From the NCBI GenBank assembly GCA_010094045.1, contig ML986607.1, positions 164,566 through 228,565 of the forward strand: a stretch of 64,000 bases of DNA, written 5' to 3'. Positions 13,906 through 26,370 of this stretch are shown one piece after another. This DNA comes from Lojkania enalia. Its lineage: Eukaryota > Ascomycota > Dothideomycetes > Pleosporales. Positions within the stretch are counted from its first letter, which is position 1, and each line of letters begins with the position of its first letter. The position numbers and the translations under genes were made by a program. Below the pieces are notes generated by a model. It saw nothing but the letters and a program-made list of their open reading frames with translations, was not told the origin of the DNA and made no database searches.

Positions 13906-14279
13906 TAATATTATAAATATCCTTATAGGAATCCCTATATTAGATCTAATCGAGATTTAGAATTTTATATAGTTAGAAGAATAAGACTAATATAAGATAT
14001 ATAATACGTTTAGTAGCTTAATTAGCTAAGTAACTAAATATATTTAGTCGCTTAGTTAGCTGAGTAACTAAGTAGGAAGGAATAAGTAAGAGAACTAAAT
14101 TATATTTAACAACCTTATAACTCTAACCTTTATAGCTCTTTATAGTTAACTTAAATATTCTTTATATACTCTACTTGCGTACTTCTATTATAAGCCTATA
14201 AGGATAATCCTTTTATAGTATATAATTACTCTTAGTTATTATCCTATTTTATATCTAGCTAATTAGAGGCTGTTATACT
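13906..14279 (+). repeat. 5' LTR of Gypsy element 2
   Basis: This matches 22,545-22,918 along its whole length, with scattered transition differences. It contains a palindrome-rich stretch of CTTAGTTAGCTAAGTAACTAAG-like units near 14,010-14,075. The exact start is uncertain by a few bases because the terminal TG has mutated. Confidence 0.75.
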
Positions 14280-17200
14280 TTAACTACCCTCGTAAGACTA
14301 GAAGAAGTAAAAACTAGTTAGACTACCCTAGTTATAAGAAAAGAGATACCTTCGGTAAGTAATATAGGAAACTCACGCAAGTAGAATATTAGGATTAGCT
14401 AGTAAGACCACCTCTTCAGAGGTAGGTATAATAACTATATTTATAAGAATGTAGAACGAATTAATATAATAATAGAAACAGCTAGTTCTAGTAGATAAAT
14501 AGATAAGAAGCCTAAAGAAGATTTAAGATAGCCTTTTTAAAAGTTTTAAAGGAATATAAGGAATAGTTAATAGTAAGTAAAGAATAGGACTCGCGGGAAT
14601 TATCTAGAAACTCGAGTAAGTTAAAAGAATACTACTACTAACGTATTATTAGTAACGAATTAAATTAGTACTACTTAATAAGTTTAATAGAACCAGGTCT
14701 AAACTTAAAGAATTCCTAGTAGTAGTAAGAATTTATATTAATACTAATCTAGATATTATCTAGTATAAGAACGAGAAAGTACTATTTATAGGAGCCTACC
14801 TAATAGGTAAACTATTTAACTAGTTCTAGTCCTTTCTAATAGATTTTAAGAACTACGCGGAAGAATACTAGAAAAGCGAAACTAAAGTAATATTTACAAG
14901 CCTAATATACTTCTAATAGAAACTTAAACTAGCGTTTAGAGATATTAACGAAGTACGAGTAGTAGAAGATAGACTCTACAACCTAGTTTAACTAGGATCT
15001 ATTACCTTATATATATTAAGTTTTTAACAGCTCTCGAATAAAGTTGTATAGAACGACTATAATATAATAGTAAAGTTCTATAGAGGATTGAAAATAGAAA
15101 TAAGAAGGGTAATAATATATATAGAATAACCTTAAGACCTAGTATTATACCTCTAATTAGTAAAAAGAATTAATAATGAACTATACTAGTTTAAAAATAA
15201 GGAAAGGTAAGTATACTATTAGAGGGCACGCTTTTTAGTAAGAGCTGCTAATACAGGCGGACCTATAGATCTAAGCGCTACTAGAGAAAAGAAGCCTAAG
15301 CTATAAGCGACTTAAGAAAAGAAGACTTAGAAGAAAGATATTAAGTACTACAATTGTTAGAAACTAGGATATATAGTAAAGGAATGCCGAAGTAAAAAGA
15401 AAGAAAAGAAAAACCGGCCTATAGAAGATAAACCGCAGGAAGTAGGTAAAGAAAAACTAGCCGCAACTATAAAATATAGAACCCTATATTAGTCCTTCTA
15501 TAATAAAGACGAGTATTAAGTATACCGACAACTTAAAGAAACTATAAGATATTAGCCTTAGAAGAAAATATAATTTATAGCAACGTAAGAACGTATAAAA
15601 AGATGGTTAGAAAAAGTTTAGAAAGAATTAAACGAGGATAAAGAAATAAATACCCCGTTATAAATAGAGAAGTTACTACTAGAGTATTAATATCTAAACC
15701 AGCCTCTAGAGTATATTCTATATACTAACAAGAAATAATCGAGTATAAATAAAGAACCCTAGCTCTTATAGCCACCTTAAGAGAGGAACTACCTATAAGA
15801 TTCTACAATAAGAATAGACTAGAATAAGATATTGTCGACGTTTATAAAGAATAGTAAAATACCTACCCTAGAGAAATCCGCTTCTTATACTTCTAAAAAT
15901 AGATAGAAATAATAAAAGTAGTAGAAGGATATCTTAATATAATAGATTGGGATAAAGCTGCATATATAGTATAAAAAGTAGTAGCTTTCTTATAAAGTAA
16001 AGTACTAGTAAAATACTGGGTACTAAAGGCATTACAATATAAATAAGAATAGGACTACTAGGTTAGAAAAGATAATAACTCTTGTATAAACTAATACTAT
16101 CTAGTATATTTTAAGATAGCCTAGATATCGTGTATTAAATAATAATATAAGGTCTACTAAAAAAGAAAGGAAAATATAGGTATATAGCTAAGACAACTAA
16201 ACGAAGATAAGGTACTAGGAAACCCTATAAAATAAGAAGCTATAATAGGATAGGAAGTTACTAAATAAACCTAGAACTATATAGTACTCGAACTTAGACC
16301 TCTACTACCTAAAGTATATATTAGAGGAAGACTATAGTATAAATATTTAGAATAGAAATACCTAAAATATATATTTATAAAAGAAGTAATAGCTTATTAG
16401 CTTAAGACAACCTAACTATATAGAAATATAGGAGAATACTATCTTATAATACTAGGATAATATTACGGCTATAAGATATATATATTTATTAATAGTAGAG
16501 TAATAAAGAATTTTATAGCTAGTAACTATATTACTAGAAAAGGAATACTTATAATATAACTAGAACAACCCTATATAATTTAAACTATAGAGGGAAAAGA
16601 CTTCTAGAAGAAAGTTATATATATTATAGAACTAGAAGAGTTCGAAATTCTAGAGACAACCTAATAAGAATAAATCTTCTAAATTATAGAAATTACCGGC
16701 TATAATATTATCCTAGAGATTCTTAGATAAACTAGTAAACGGGACGAATTATCCTTAAAAATTCTAGCTAGCTGGTTAAAGAACAACTCGCTATAATAGT
16801 AAAAGAAGCAGTAAAAGAATTATTCCTAATAGGAAATATATTATATAGTATATCTAAAGAATACTAATACTTAATAAAACAACTCTAAAAACTACTATAA
16901 TACTTATCTAAATATAGAGAATATAATTATAAAATTAAACTATAATTAGAAAAAGAACCTAAATATAGACTAATATATAGTTTAATACTAAGGGAAGTAG
17001 AAGCTCTAGAATAATATATAGACGAGCACCTAAAGAAAGAAATAATCTAAGAATTAAGCTTATTAGTAGTATACCCTATACTCTTTATAAATAAGAAAGG
17101 AATAATAGACCTATAAATATATATCGATTATTATACTCTTAATAATATTATAATTAAGGATTAATACCCTTTACTACTTATCTATAACTTAAAAGACTAA

Positions 17201-17581
17201 TTAAGAGAAGCTACTATCTTTATAAAATTAGACATCTAAAATACGTACTATTAGATCTATATTAAAGAAGGAGATGAATAGAAAATAGTATTTAAAATAA
17301 AAAAGGGACTTTTTAAATACCTAGTTATACTATTTAAACTTACTAACGCACCAGCTACTTTTTAAAAACGAATTAATAAGGTACTAAGACCCTATCTTAG
17401 ACGATTCTATATAGTATATTTAGATAATATTCTCGTATATTTAAAAATAAAGTAAGAATATAAGGAATATATTAAACAAGTACTACGCGTACTATAAGTA
17501 GTAAAGTTATACTTTAAAGTAAGAAAATGCGAATTCTATACTACGCAAATAGACTATTTAGGATTTATTATTAAACTAGAA

Positions 17582-17872
17582 TAATATAATAGTATAGGTA
17601 AGATAATAGGTTTAAATGCGGTACAAATCTACTTAGAGGTATATAGAAGTATGTAGGGGTTTAGGGACCTAGGAATTCTATTAACACCTATAGGCCTTAT
17701 ACGAAAGGATATAGAAGAACTACTAAGCTACTTGTAAGGGAGTATATAACTATATATAGAAGGGAAAAGGGGTAGAACTAGGGGTAGGATAAGATAAGCG
17801 AAAAGCTTTAGGATAAAGTTGTATATAAAGCTTTTCGTAGAACGATTTCTTTATATTATTATAAACAACTAT
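17582..17872. mobile_element. Small (~290 bp) insertion inside the Gypsy pol region
   Basis: The Gypsy polyprotein frame runs to a 'GFI..LE' motif at about 17,575 and resumes with the expected following motif ('KLVVIKD') at about 17,885. About 290 bases of unrelated sequence lie between. This insert is relatively G-rich for the block (for example 17,655-17,680 and 17,755-17,790). It could be a solo LTR or a MITE. The family is unknown and the edges are approximate. Confidence 0.45.
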
Positions 17873-18193
17873 AAATAGACCTAAATAAATTAGTAGTAAT
17901 TAAAGACTAGCTAACTCTAAAATTAGTTAAAGATGTCTAATCTTTTATAAGATTTTATAACTTCTATCGAATCTTTATAGATAATTAAAGTAATATAACT
18001 ATACCCTTAATATAACTATTAAGAAAAGATGTTACTTTTATATAGAAAAATAAATAAGAAAAAGTCTTCTAAGAAGTTAAGAAATAATTCTAATAAGAAC
18101 TAGTACTAAAACTCTATAACCTAGAAAAGAAAGCTTTTATAAAAACTAATATATTAGGGATAAGAATAGCTAGAATTCTTATATAAATCTATA

Positions 18194-20063
18194 ATATAAG
18201 TAGTAAGCGAGCGCGCTGAGTAAGTAAGCGTGCTAAATAAGTAAACGCGCCGCCTTACCAACTTTATATAATACCCTACCTTCTAATAATAATAGCTTAA
18301 CCTATAAATACCCAATCCAGCTATAATAAAGTAGATATTTCTCTAGCTATCTTAGCTATTAATAATAAGTAACTTTAAAGCGAAAAATATGCTACTTCTA
18401 TATATAACGTCTCCTAAAGAATAATACGTTAACGACGCGACGGAATTACTATATAATATAATTATAAGCTAAATTCGAAAAAGTTTACTAAGCTAGAAGA
18501 GGAGGCTATTATTATATATATACTTAACCTAGATTCGCAAGGATTTATATCCTCTCTAGATACTATATAAGATATAATAGATAAGCTGCTTACTAAGCGC
18601 GGCGCTAGATAGGTTAGCTAGAAATAGCCTAGGAACTTTATTAAGCGAATAAATAGCCTTAAAATATAATTTAATTAACTATACAATTATTAAAGAGCTT
18701 TATATAAAGATCCTAAGATTATTAGAGCCTAGTTTAAGCTTATAGCGCGTATAAAAGCTATATATAGTATCTATAATAAGAATATCTACAATTTTAATAA
18801 AGCTAGCTTTATAATAGGTAAGATATTATCTAAACTAGTTATTACTAGCTTAGAAAGATATAGTCGGCTAAAAGCTATACAGCTAGGGAATTATAAGTAG
18901 GTTATAGTAATCTAGAGAATTAATACTACTAGATAGGCGATCCTACCTTTTATTATCTTTACTAGTTAATACTACCTTTCTACCTAATACGAGAGTAATA
19001 ATATACCTAAGAATTAGGCTATCGAACTAAGTAATAACGGATAGACAACTAATAATCTTAGAGTTAAGTAGTTAAAGTACTTTATTATATATATAAAGGA
19101 CCGTCGAGTAAGCGTATAGTAACTACTTATTCTTAATAGCTATAAGAGCTATAACTTACTTGAATTCTAGGCAATCTATAAGAAGAATAAGATCTATACT
19201 CTCTATATGCCGTCGCACTTATTATACCTCTTACAGCCTCTTAATATAGGTTGCTTCTCGCCGTTAAAGTAAGCGTACAGTAGTTAGATTAAGAGCCTAA
19301 TCCGCGACTATATTAATTATATTATAAAGCTTAAGTTCCTTCCAGCTTTCTATACTACCTACTAGTAATTAATTATAAAGGATAATATCCGCGTAAGCTT
19401 TTAAAGGGCTGGTTTAGTTCTATATAATCTAGAAGTAGTAATATTAAAGCTTAATATAAAGCTTTATATGCTAATACTACCTACGCTAGAGGTTCTTATA
19501 TAAGAAGCTAAAATACTAAGCAACCAGCGCGAATTAAAAACTTAATTAATATTAATTCGCGATTAGATTTAAAGGTATAAAAGCTTATTATCTACTTCTA
19601 TTATTATAACAATTAATTAGCTCGAAAAAGGTGCTAAGGTAATACTTTATTTAGCTATATTACTAAAGAGTTGAGTTGCTAGCCTTAAGAAAGTAAATAA
19701 GGCTGCTACAACGTGTAAATAGTATAAAAAGAAGCGGATTCAGAAGTAAGGCACCTTATTAAAAGTAGAAGAAGAGGAGATTATTACTTAAATAGCGGTT
19801 GAGTAGTAGTTAGAAAGTAAAATATATTAAGGTAAAGCGCGATTAGATATAAGTTAGCAGGCTTCTATATACTATAGTTGCTGTAGAAAGACTAGGTATA
19901 ACTTATATACATATAAGAAAGGTGCTATAGATACTACTTAATTAAGGATATATATTATATTTATAGTATTTTAATACGTTATAAAAATATATTACTAGAA
20001 TAGTTAAAAAAGTTGATAAAGTAGCGCGCTCGCTTACCTAGCGTACTTACTTACTACTTACGT
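18194..20063 (+). mobile_element. Family-3 Fot1/Pogo-like DNA transposon inserted in Gypsy element 2
   Basis: A 1,870-bp element flanked by TA. The left inverted repeat holds three units of 17 bp starting at 18,203, 18,220 and 18,237 (GTAAGCGAGCGCGCTGA and variants). The right end shows two such units in inverse orientation near 20,020-20,063. The transposase relic reads on the plus strand: an N-terminal region near 18,480-18,700 and a DDE region near 19,110-19,260. It splits the retrotransposon between reverse transcriptase and RNase H, so it inserted later than that element. Confidence 0.7.
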
Positions 20064-22544
20064 TAATAGAAAATAATATCTAGTAGTATACTATTTATAA
20101 AAACTTATACTAGTAGAGATAAATTATAATATATATAATTAAGAACTCCTAACTATTATAATATATTTTAAAGAATAGCGTATATACCTATAAGGAGTAA
20201 AATAGTAAACTAAAGTCTATTACAACTATAAAAACCTTACTATCTTCTTTACTACTAAAACTCTTACCCCTAGATAGGTTAGATAGTTATAAGAACTAGC
20301 TATATTCAACTTTAAGATTATCTATATTAGCGGAAAATAAAACCGAAGAGTAGACATATTAAGTAGACTACTAGAATACAAGTAAGAGAAAGGAACTACA
20401 GCTATACTACTAAGAAAATAATAAGATAGAAGTATAGTATATAATTATCTAAGACTTATAGTAATAACTATTATTAAAGAAGTAAGCTAGATAATATTAA
20501 TTAGATTAGTAATAGACGGAATACCTAGAGAACTCTAAGAATAAGAACTAGAATAAATAGATAGACTACTATATATCTACAATTAAATCTATATACTAGC
20601 TAAAGTTAGAAAAGAATTTATTAGACAATTTTATAAAGCCTCTATATATAGATATTAAGGAATAGAAAAAATGCTAGAACGAATTCTTAGAGGATTCTAC
20701 TTTCCTAAAGTAAGGGAATAGGTAAAGAATATATTATGAGAATATATAGACTGTTAATAGAATAAACCTAATAGATATATACTCTATAAACTATTATAGA
20801 ACCTAGAAATATTAACTAGACTATAGATAGAAGTTACTATAGACTTTATTATTAAGCTACTAAAGTTAAAAGACTACTCTAAAAGAGAATTATATAACTC
20901 TATTATAATAATTGTAGATAGACTTATAAAATACACCTACTTTATTCTCTATAATAAAGTATTATTAGTAGAATAAGTTGTAAATATCTTTCTAAGATAG
21001 ATTATCGTATAATATAGGGTACTATAAAAGATAATTATAGACTAAAATATTAAGTTTACTTTAAAGTTTTAGTAAACAATTATAAACTTACTAAAAATTA
21101 AATATAAAATATCTATAGTATTTTACTCGTAAATAGATAGATAGATAGAATAAATAAACTAAATAGTAGAGTAATATCTATAGTATTACTTTAACTATAA
21201 ATAAAACAATTAGATAATACTACTACTAATAATATATCTCGCGTATAATAGCGTTATATATAATATAACCGGAGTATTACTATTTATAGTAAACTACGGG
21301 TATAAATTAAAAACTTATAATACCCTAATTAAAGTAGTATTATAGATACTATAGGTATAGGAACAAGTTGAGATTATTTAATAAACGTAAGACTTACTAA
21401 AGAAAGATCTATAATTCCTATAATATACTATAAAGAAATACTATAATAAGAAATATAAATAACTACCCTACTTTAAGAAGAGAGAAAAAGTTTAGCTACT
21501 ACAATAAAATATTTAAAGTAAATAACTAAGTAGTAAACTAGATTATATTAAAATTAGACTATACGAAATTAAAAAATAAATATTACCCGTAAACTATTAA
21601 CTTAAATTATCTACAACTATAAAAATCTATCTAACCTTCTATATTATATTTATAGAAAAGGTACCCTAAAATACTAAACTAGTAATATATAATATAGATA
21701 TATATAGAGAAGACTAGAAATAGAAAGTTAAGAGAATAATAAAGTATAGGATATAAAATAGCAAATAATACTATCTAATTAAATAGTTAGGAGTAGATAA
21801 ATATAGAAACCTATAGAATAATACCTAAGAACTAGAAGAAAACTTTAGCTCTATAGTATTATAGGTATATTATAAAACCTAAATTTATAAAGGAAATCTA
21901 GAGATAGAGTAGTAGAATTAAATAATATTAGCTATATTACAGGAGGCGACTCTACTTTAAAAAGAAAACCCGTCTTACAATCTACCTCTTTTTCTTTCTT
22001 AAGCTACTCCTACGTATATTTATAACCCTCTACCTACCTATACTTTACTTGTTTATAAATCTTACAAAGACGCTAAATTCTTATATAAGCCGCTACTACC
22101 TTATTAAAAAGTTGTTCTAACTCTTCTTAGGCTAGACGAATCTCCTCCTCTAGTTTCGCAACTTTAATATCCCGCTTTACTACTAGAAAGAATTAGAAAT
22201 AAACTAGTAGTATAGAATTATAATATATAAGTAATCTCAGTATTATAATCTATATTATATAACGAATATATACTAGTATAAAGGTATTCTAAATAATATA
22301 ACTTTTTAGGTGTTTCCTTTTTATCTATCTTATAAGTTAACCCCTTATAGGAATATTAGAAATAAGATATAATAGCCTCGCCTAAACGGTCTATATAATT
22401 AATATAATAGTATCTAACTAGAGTTAAATAATAAAGGGGAAGTATTAGAAATATATATAGTTTTAGTAAAAACAGTATACTAACCCTACTATATACTAGT
22501 TTAGGATAGGAAAACTCCTAGGCTAAGAGTTTAGAGGAGAAAGA

Positions 22545-22918
22545 TAGTATTATAAATACCCTTGTAGGAATTCTTATACTAGATCTAATTAAGATCTAAA
22601 ACTCTATATAGCTAGAAGAATAAGACTAATATAAGATACGTAACGCGCTTAATAACTTAATTAACTAAGTAACTAAATATACTTAGTCGCTTAGTTAGCT
22701 AAGTAATTAAGTAGAAAGAAATAAGTAAGAGAACTAAATTGTATTTAACAACCTTATAACTCTAACCTTTATAGCTCTTTATAGTTAACTTAAATATCCT
22801 TTATATACTCTACTTATATACTTCTATTATAAGTCTATAAAAATAATCCTCTCGCAGCACATAATTACTCTTAGTTATTACCCTATCTTACATCCGGCTA
22901 ATTAGAGGCTGTTATACT
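22545..22918 (+). repeat. 3' LTR of Gypsy element 2
   Basis: Direct repeat of 13,906-14,279, same length. Both copies end in the sequence AATTAGAGGCTGTTATACT. A target-site duplication could not be made out. Confidence 0.75.
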
Positions 22919-24588
22919 AGTTCTATTATAGTTCCTATATTATTATATATCTAGTTAAGCTCTCTTTTACCTATCTATACAATAAGCCTTTTTTAAGCTT
23001 TAGAATACTTTAAAGGCTTTAGTAGCTACTTATACTAATCCTTTACTATATTCTATTATTCTATTCTACTATATCTACTTTCTCTTATACGATTTTTATT
23101 TAGTTAATATTTCTACTTATTTTTTAAGTTTAATAATCTAAGAGTTTATAAGCATATTCTAATATAGTATTAATTTAGCCTCTTTAATCAGCTGTATAAA
23201 CCTATTCTAAGTTATTATAAGTAATAAGCTAAAAGAGTCTTATATAAGCTTTAATTAAGATAAATATTTAAGCGTATTATTTAGAGTTTTTAATACCTAT
23301 AATATCTATAATATAGATAGTCCTAGTAAAGTATATAGTTATATTTTAAAGTATTTAAGTACTACTTATATATTTAAAGGGATTAGATCTAATACCTTAA
23401 AAGCTTTTTAAGAGTTATTATACGTAAATATATTAAAAAACGCATCTCTAAAAGCTAGTAAAAAGCCTTTCTTATTAATATAAAAGATACGCTAGTATAT
23501 TAAGTCTTATATATATTAAGAGTACTTCTACTTTAAAGGCCTAAAATAAACTATATTAAGTAGCTAGAGGATATATAATAAATAGGCTAGTATATAGAAG
23601 GTAAGAATCTTATTCTTAAGGTAGTAGTTCTTAAAATTCTAGTTAAGGTGGTTCTTATAGCTATCTAGAATTAGTAGCTAATATACTTCTACCTAACGCG
23701 TCTTTATATAAGTATTAAAGTATTTTAACTACTTAAAACCAAGTGTATTATTTATCCAGCTATTCTTAGATACTAAAAGCTTCTAATTATACGGTATATC
23801 TATCTTCTTATACTAAGTAGAGATATAGATACGCCCTTTATAGATAATAAAATGTAGAGTTATATACCCTACTATATAGATGCTCTAGATAATAGTAATC
23901 TACACCTAATCGCCTAGCTATATAAGATTAGGCTTTATACGTCTCTCTAAATCTATAACAACTTTTATAGACCTAATTATACCTATCTAGAAGCCAGTCT
24001 TATTAAAGTTATACACATCCTTATTATAGATACTATATATAGCCTTTATCTCTTTAACAAGCTTAAACCACGCGCTAATAATCTTAGGATCCTCCTACTA
24101 TATTCTCTAGCAGCCCTTTACCTGATTAAATACTATTTTAAGCTTGTTTATACGCGTTATAAATCTCTTAGCCTAATTCTTACCTACTAGCTCTTCACCA
24201 CGCGCAGCTAATAGTTTATCCGCTATATCTACTACCTTATATAGCCGGGGCGCGAATCCTTGCGAATCTAGGTTAAGGATATATCGTACAATCGTCTGCT
24301 CTTCGGTTATAGTTAACTTTTAGCAGTTTACACGGTAATTAGTACGCGCGAGGGTTCTTTTATATCTCTACTAGAGAGTTAGTCACGGTACACTGAACGC
24401 GTTAGCAGCAGCTCGTAGGCTTTGAAATTGGCCGGCTTTATATACTTGAAGGGCAAGCTTAATTCTGCCTTCTTGCTAAGTATTATCTCTATGTAGGTGT
24501 TGAGGCATTGCGTGTTATAGTTATCGTGTTCGCTGCCAAGAAATTTTGGCTCACTCGATGGGGTGGCTCACTCGATAGTGCTTTACGT
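22919..24588 (-). mobile_element. Family-5 Fot1/Pogo-like element, minus strand, truncated at one end
   Basis: One inverted repeat survives at about 24,540-24,588, with GGCTCACTCGAT twice 17 bp apart (24,548 and 24,565), ending ACGT|TA. The transposase reads on the minus strand: its N-terminal region near 24,200-24,310 is homologous to the family-1 copies. The other end is lost at the LTR of the retrotransposon at 22,918, so about 180 bp are missing if the full length was near 1.85 kb. The part closest to 24,300-24,588 keeps near-normal composition and marks the edge of the RIP block. Confidence 0.6.
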
Positions 24589-26370
24589 TATCTGTTTAAT
24601 AGATTATTAATAAAGCTTAATTAGACACCTATTATCTAGTACAATAACTAGCAGATAGTAAGAATCGTTATAAAGGAGTAGGATAACCTTATTACTAAGC
24701 TTAAACACGTCGATACCTACTAGAGCTAGATTCGCTAAGAAGTTAAGCGGCATCACCTACACGTATAGTAGAGACCTACTAATCAGATACCCGCTAACAG
24801 TATAACGAAGATGCTTCCTTATTAGAAGTATATAGAGTTTGTTAGACAGCTACATCTAACAGATATACGCTCAAAAGTTCAAAGGATTAAGAGAAATACT
24901 AATTAGTTCATCCTTCCGTCGCAAGGCGACTACAGGATGAGGAGGTGTATAACAGTTAATGGTGAAGGAGCTATGGTTATATTATGTGATCATGGCTTGT
25001 GTAGCAGTTACCACCTGTAGATACTAGAGAGAGCTGCCTGCGGTAGGGGGGAACGAAGAAGAGGGACACAAATTAGACAATCAACCATTTTTGTGCCCTA
25101 TTCCCTCACAGAATTTAAGCAAGCGTTTTATGGCGGCTCTAACTATGCGGTTTAGCGTGTTCGACATCTTAATTTATTAGAAGCGATGTTTCTAGCCCAA
25201 TGCATATGACTTAATCCTTGCCGCAAACGTAGTTCACGCTACACTAAGTCTAGCTAAAAGTCTTCGTCACCTGTAAATACCGCTGGGGCCTCATAGTAGA
25301 CTCATACTCACCAAGTTCTATGCATCCTTTCGAGCACCAAATTCCATATATGGCAATTTCTTTGGTTGATAACCCGGAGAGGCAGATCGCAAATAAGAGC
25401 CATTCGTTAATATTGCTCGGTGGGATAAGGAATTCGGAGCGGTTGGCCTCGGAAGGGCTGGCAGCGTTGTGCTCGACTCAGCAAAACCTTGGCATTACTA
25501 TGGTACGATCATGTCGCAAAAGCTAACCGACAACAGTGACCTGGCGAAGGTACATCTATCCTGTGTCGGAATCGTGATGCGCCACTAAATCTGTGTCTCT
25601 TTAGAGGCTTCAAGTAGGATGGCCTCCATCCTCAATTCGATGTTCACGGTGATGTATTGAGCGCAGGAGATATCATTGCGTCTCTTAACTTGTGAAGTAC
25701 ACTGCAATATGATGTCAACATCTTAGTAGACTACGGCCTAACCGAGTCCTTGGGTGAAGTATTCATTGATGTGATCACTGTTGCGTGGAAATCTAGGTGG
25801 TTTACACCACCCCTATGTTAAGCATCTGAGTTTAGCCAGAAACGGGCATGGGCGTTCCCTTCAGAGAATGCTATTTCGCCCAGGGAATTCCCCGCCCTCC
25901 CAAACTCCTCTCAATATCTCACTCAGTCCTATGATGAGCCAGTTCGACGTTCGCTACCTCTACGCCAATCCTTCAGATATACTCACCGACCTGAAGTTGC
26001 GGGATTCGCCATGAGCTAAGATAGCCTGTGCGGATTTGTAGGCTAGTTGTAAAATCTAGAAAGTTTGGCGAACCAAAATAGGTGATGACGAGAGCTTTAG
26101 CGAATATTAGTTAGTTTCAATACTGCAAAATGCCGCAATATGGTAGTAAACCAAATTGTGCCAGGCCCTCGGACTTGTAACATTGGTCTACTTCCCAACG
26201 GCAAGCTATATCCTAATGACTTCTCTGATATTTCCTATCACTACGTCGCCGAGTGCAATAAGACCGTTTCAAAACATGAACTTTGGAGTGCTAGTAATAC
26301 ACAAAGTATTTTTTTTTAGATTAAATTAGGCTATGTACAAGAAGGGTTACGAACAAGCGCGACATCTATT
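24589..26370. other. Transition zone, no gene identified
   Basis: Base composition changes from the AT-rich block to ordinary fungal DNA between about 24,300 and 25,000. Short open frames exist (for example plus strand 25,320-25,526) but none has a recognisable motif, splice structure or neighbours supporting a gene. Parts of 25,320-26,320 may be an old gene relic. From 26,250 to 26,370 lies the 3' flank of the GMC oxidoreductase gene. Confidence 0.35.

Larger units (their letters stand above)
13906..22918 (+). mobile_element. Ty3/Gypsy LTR retrotransposon 2, nearly complete, interrupted
   Basis: A 9.0-kb element between two LTRs of about 373 bp. On the plus strand: gag about 14,480-15,420 with a CCHC zinc knuckle near 15,347-15,400 (pattern C-x2-C-x3-G-x4-C), protease about 16,100-16,700, and reverse transcriptase about 16,880-17,580. 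RNase H runs about 20,090-20,340 and integrase about 20,560-21,500. The Gypsy order RT-RNase H-integrase is kept. The pol region is interrupted by a small insertion (17,582-17,872) and a Pogo-like element (18,194-20,063). LTR differences look like transitions, as expected from RIP. All frames are destroyed. Confidence 0.75.

Noticed and set aside
1..24588. Starship-type giant mobile element or captain (DUF3435) recombinase
   Set aside because: No tyrosine-recombinase-like reading was seen. The block is explained by nested Pogo-like and Gypsy elements.
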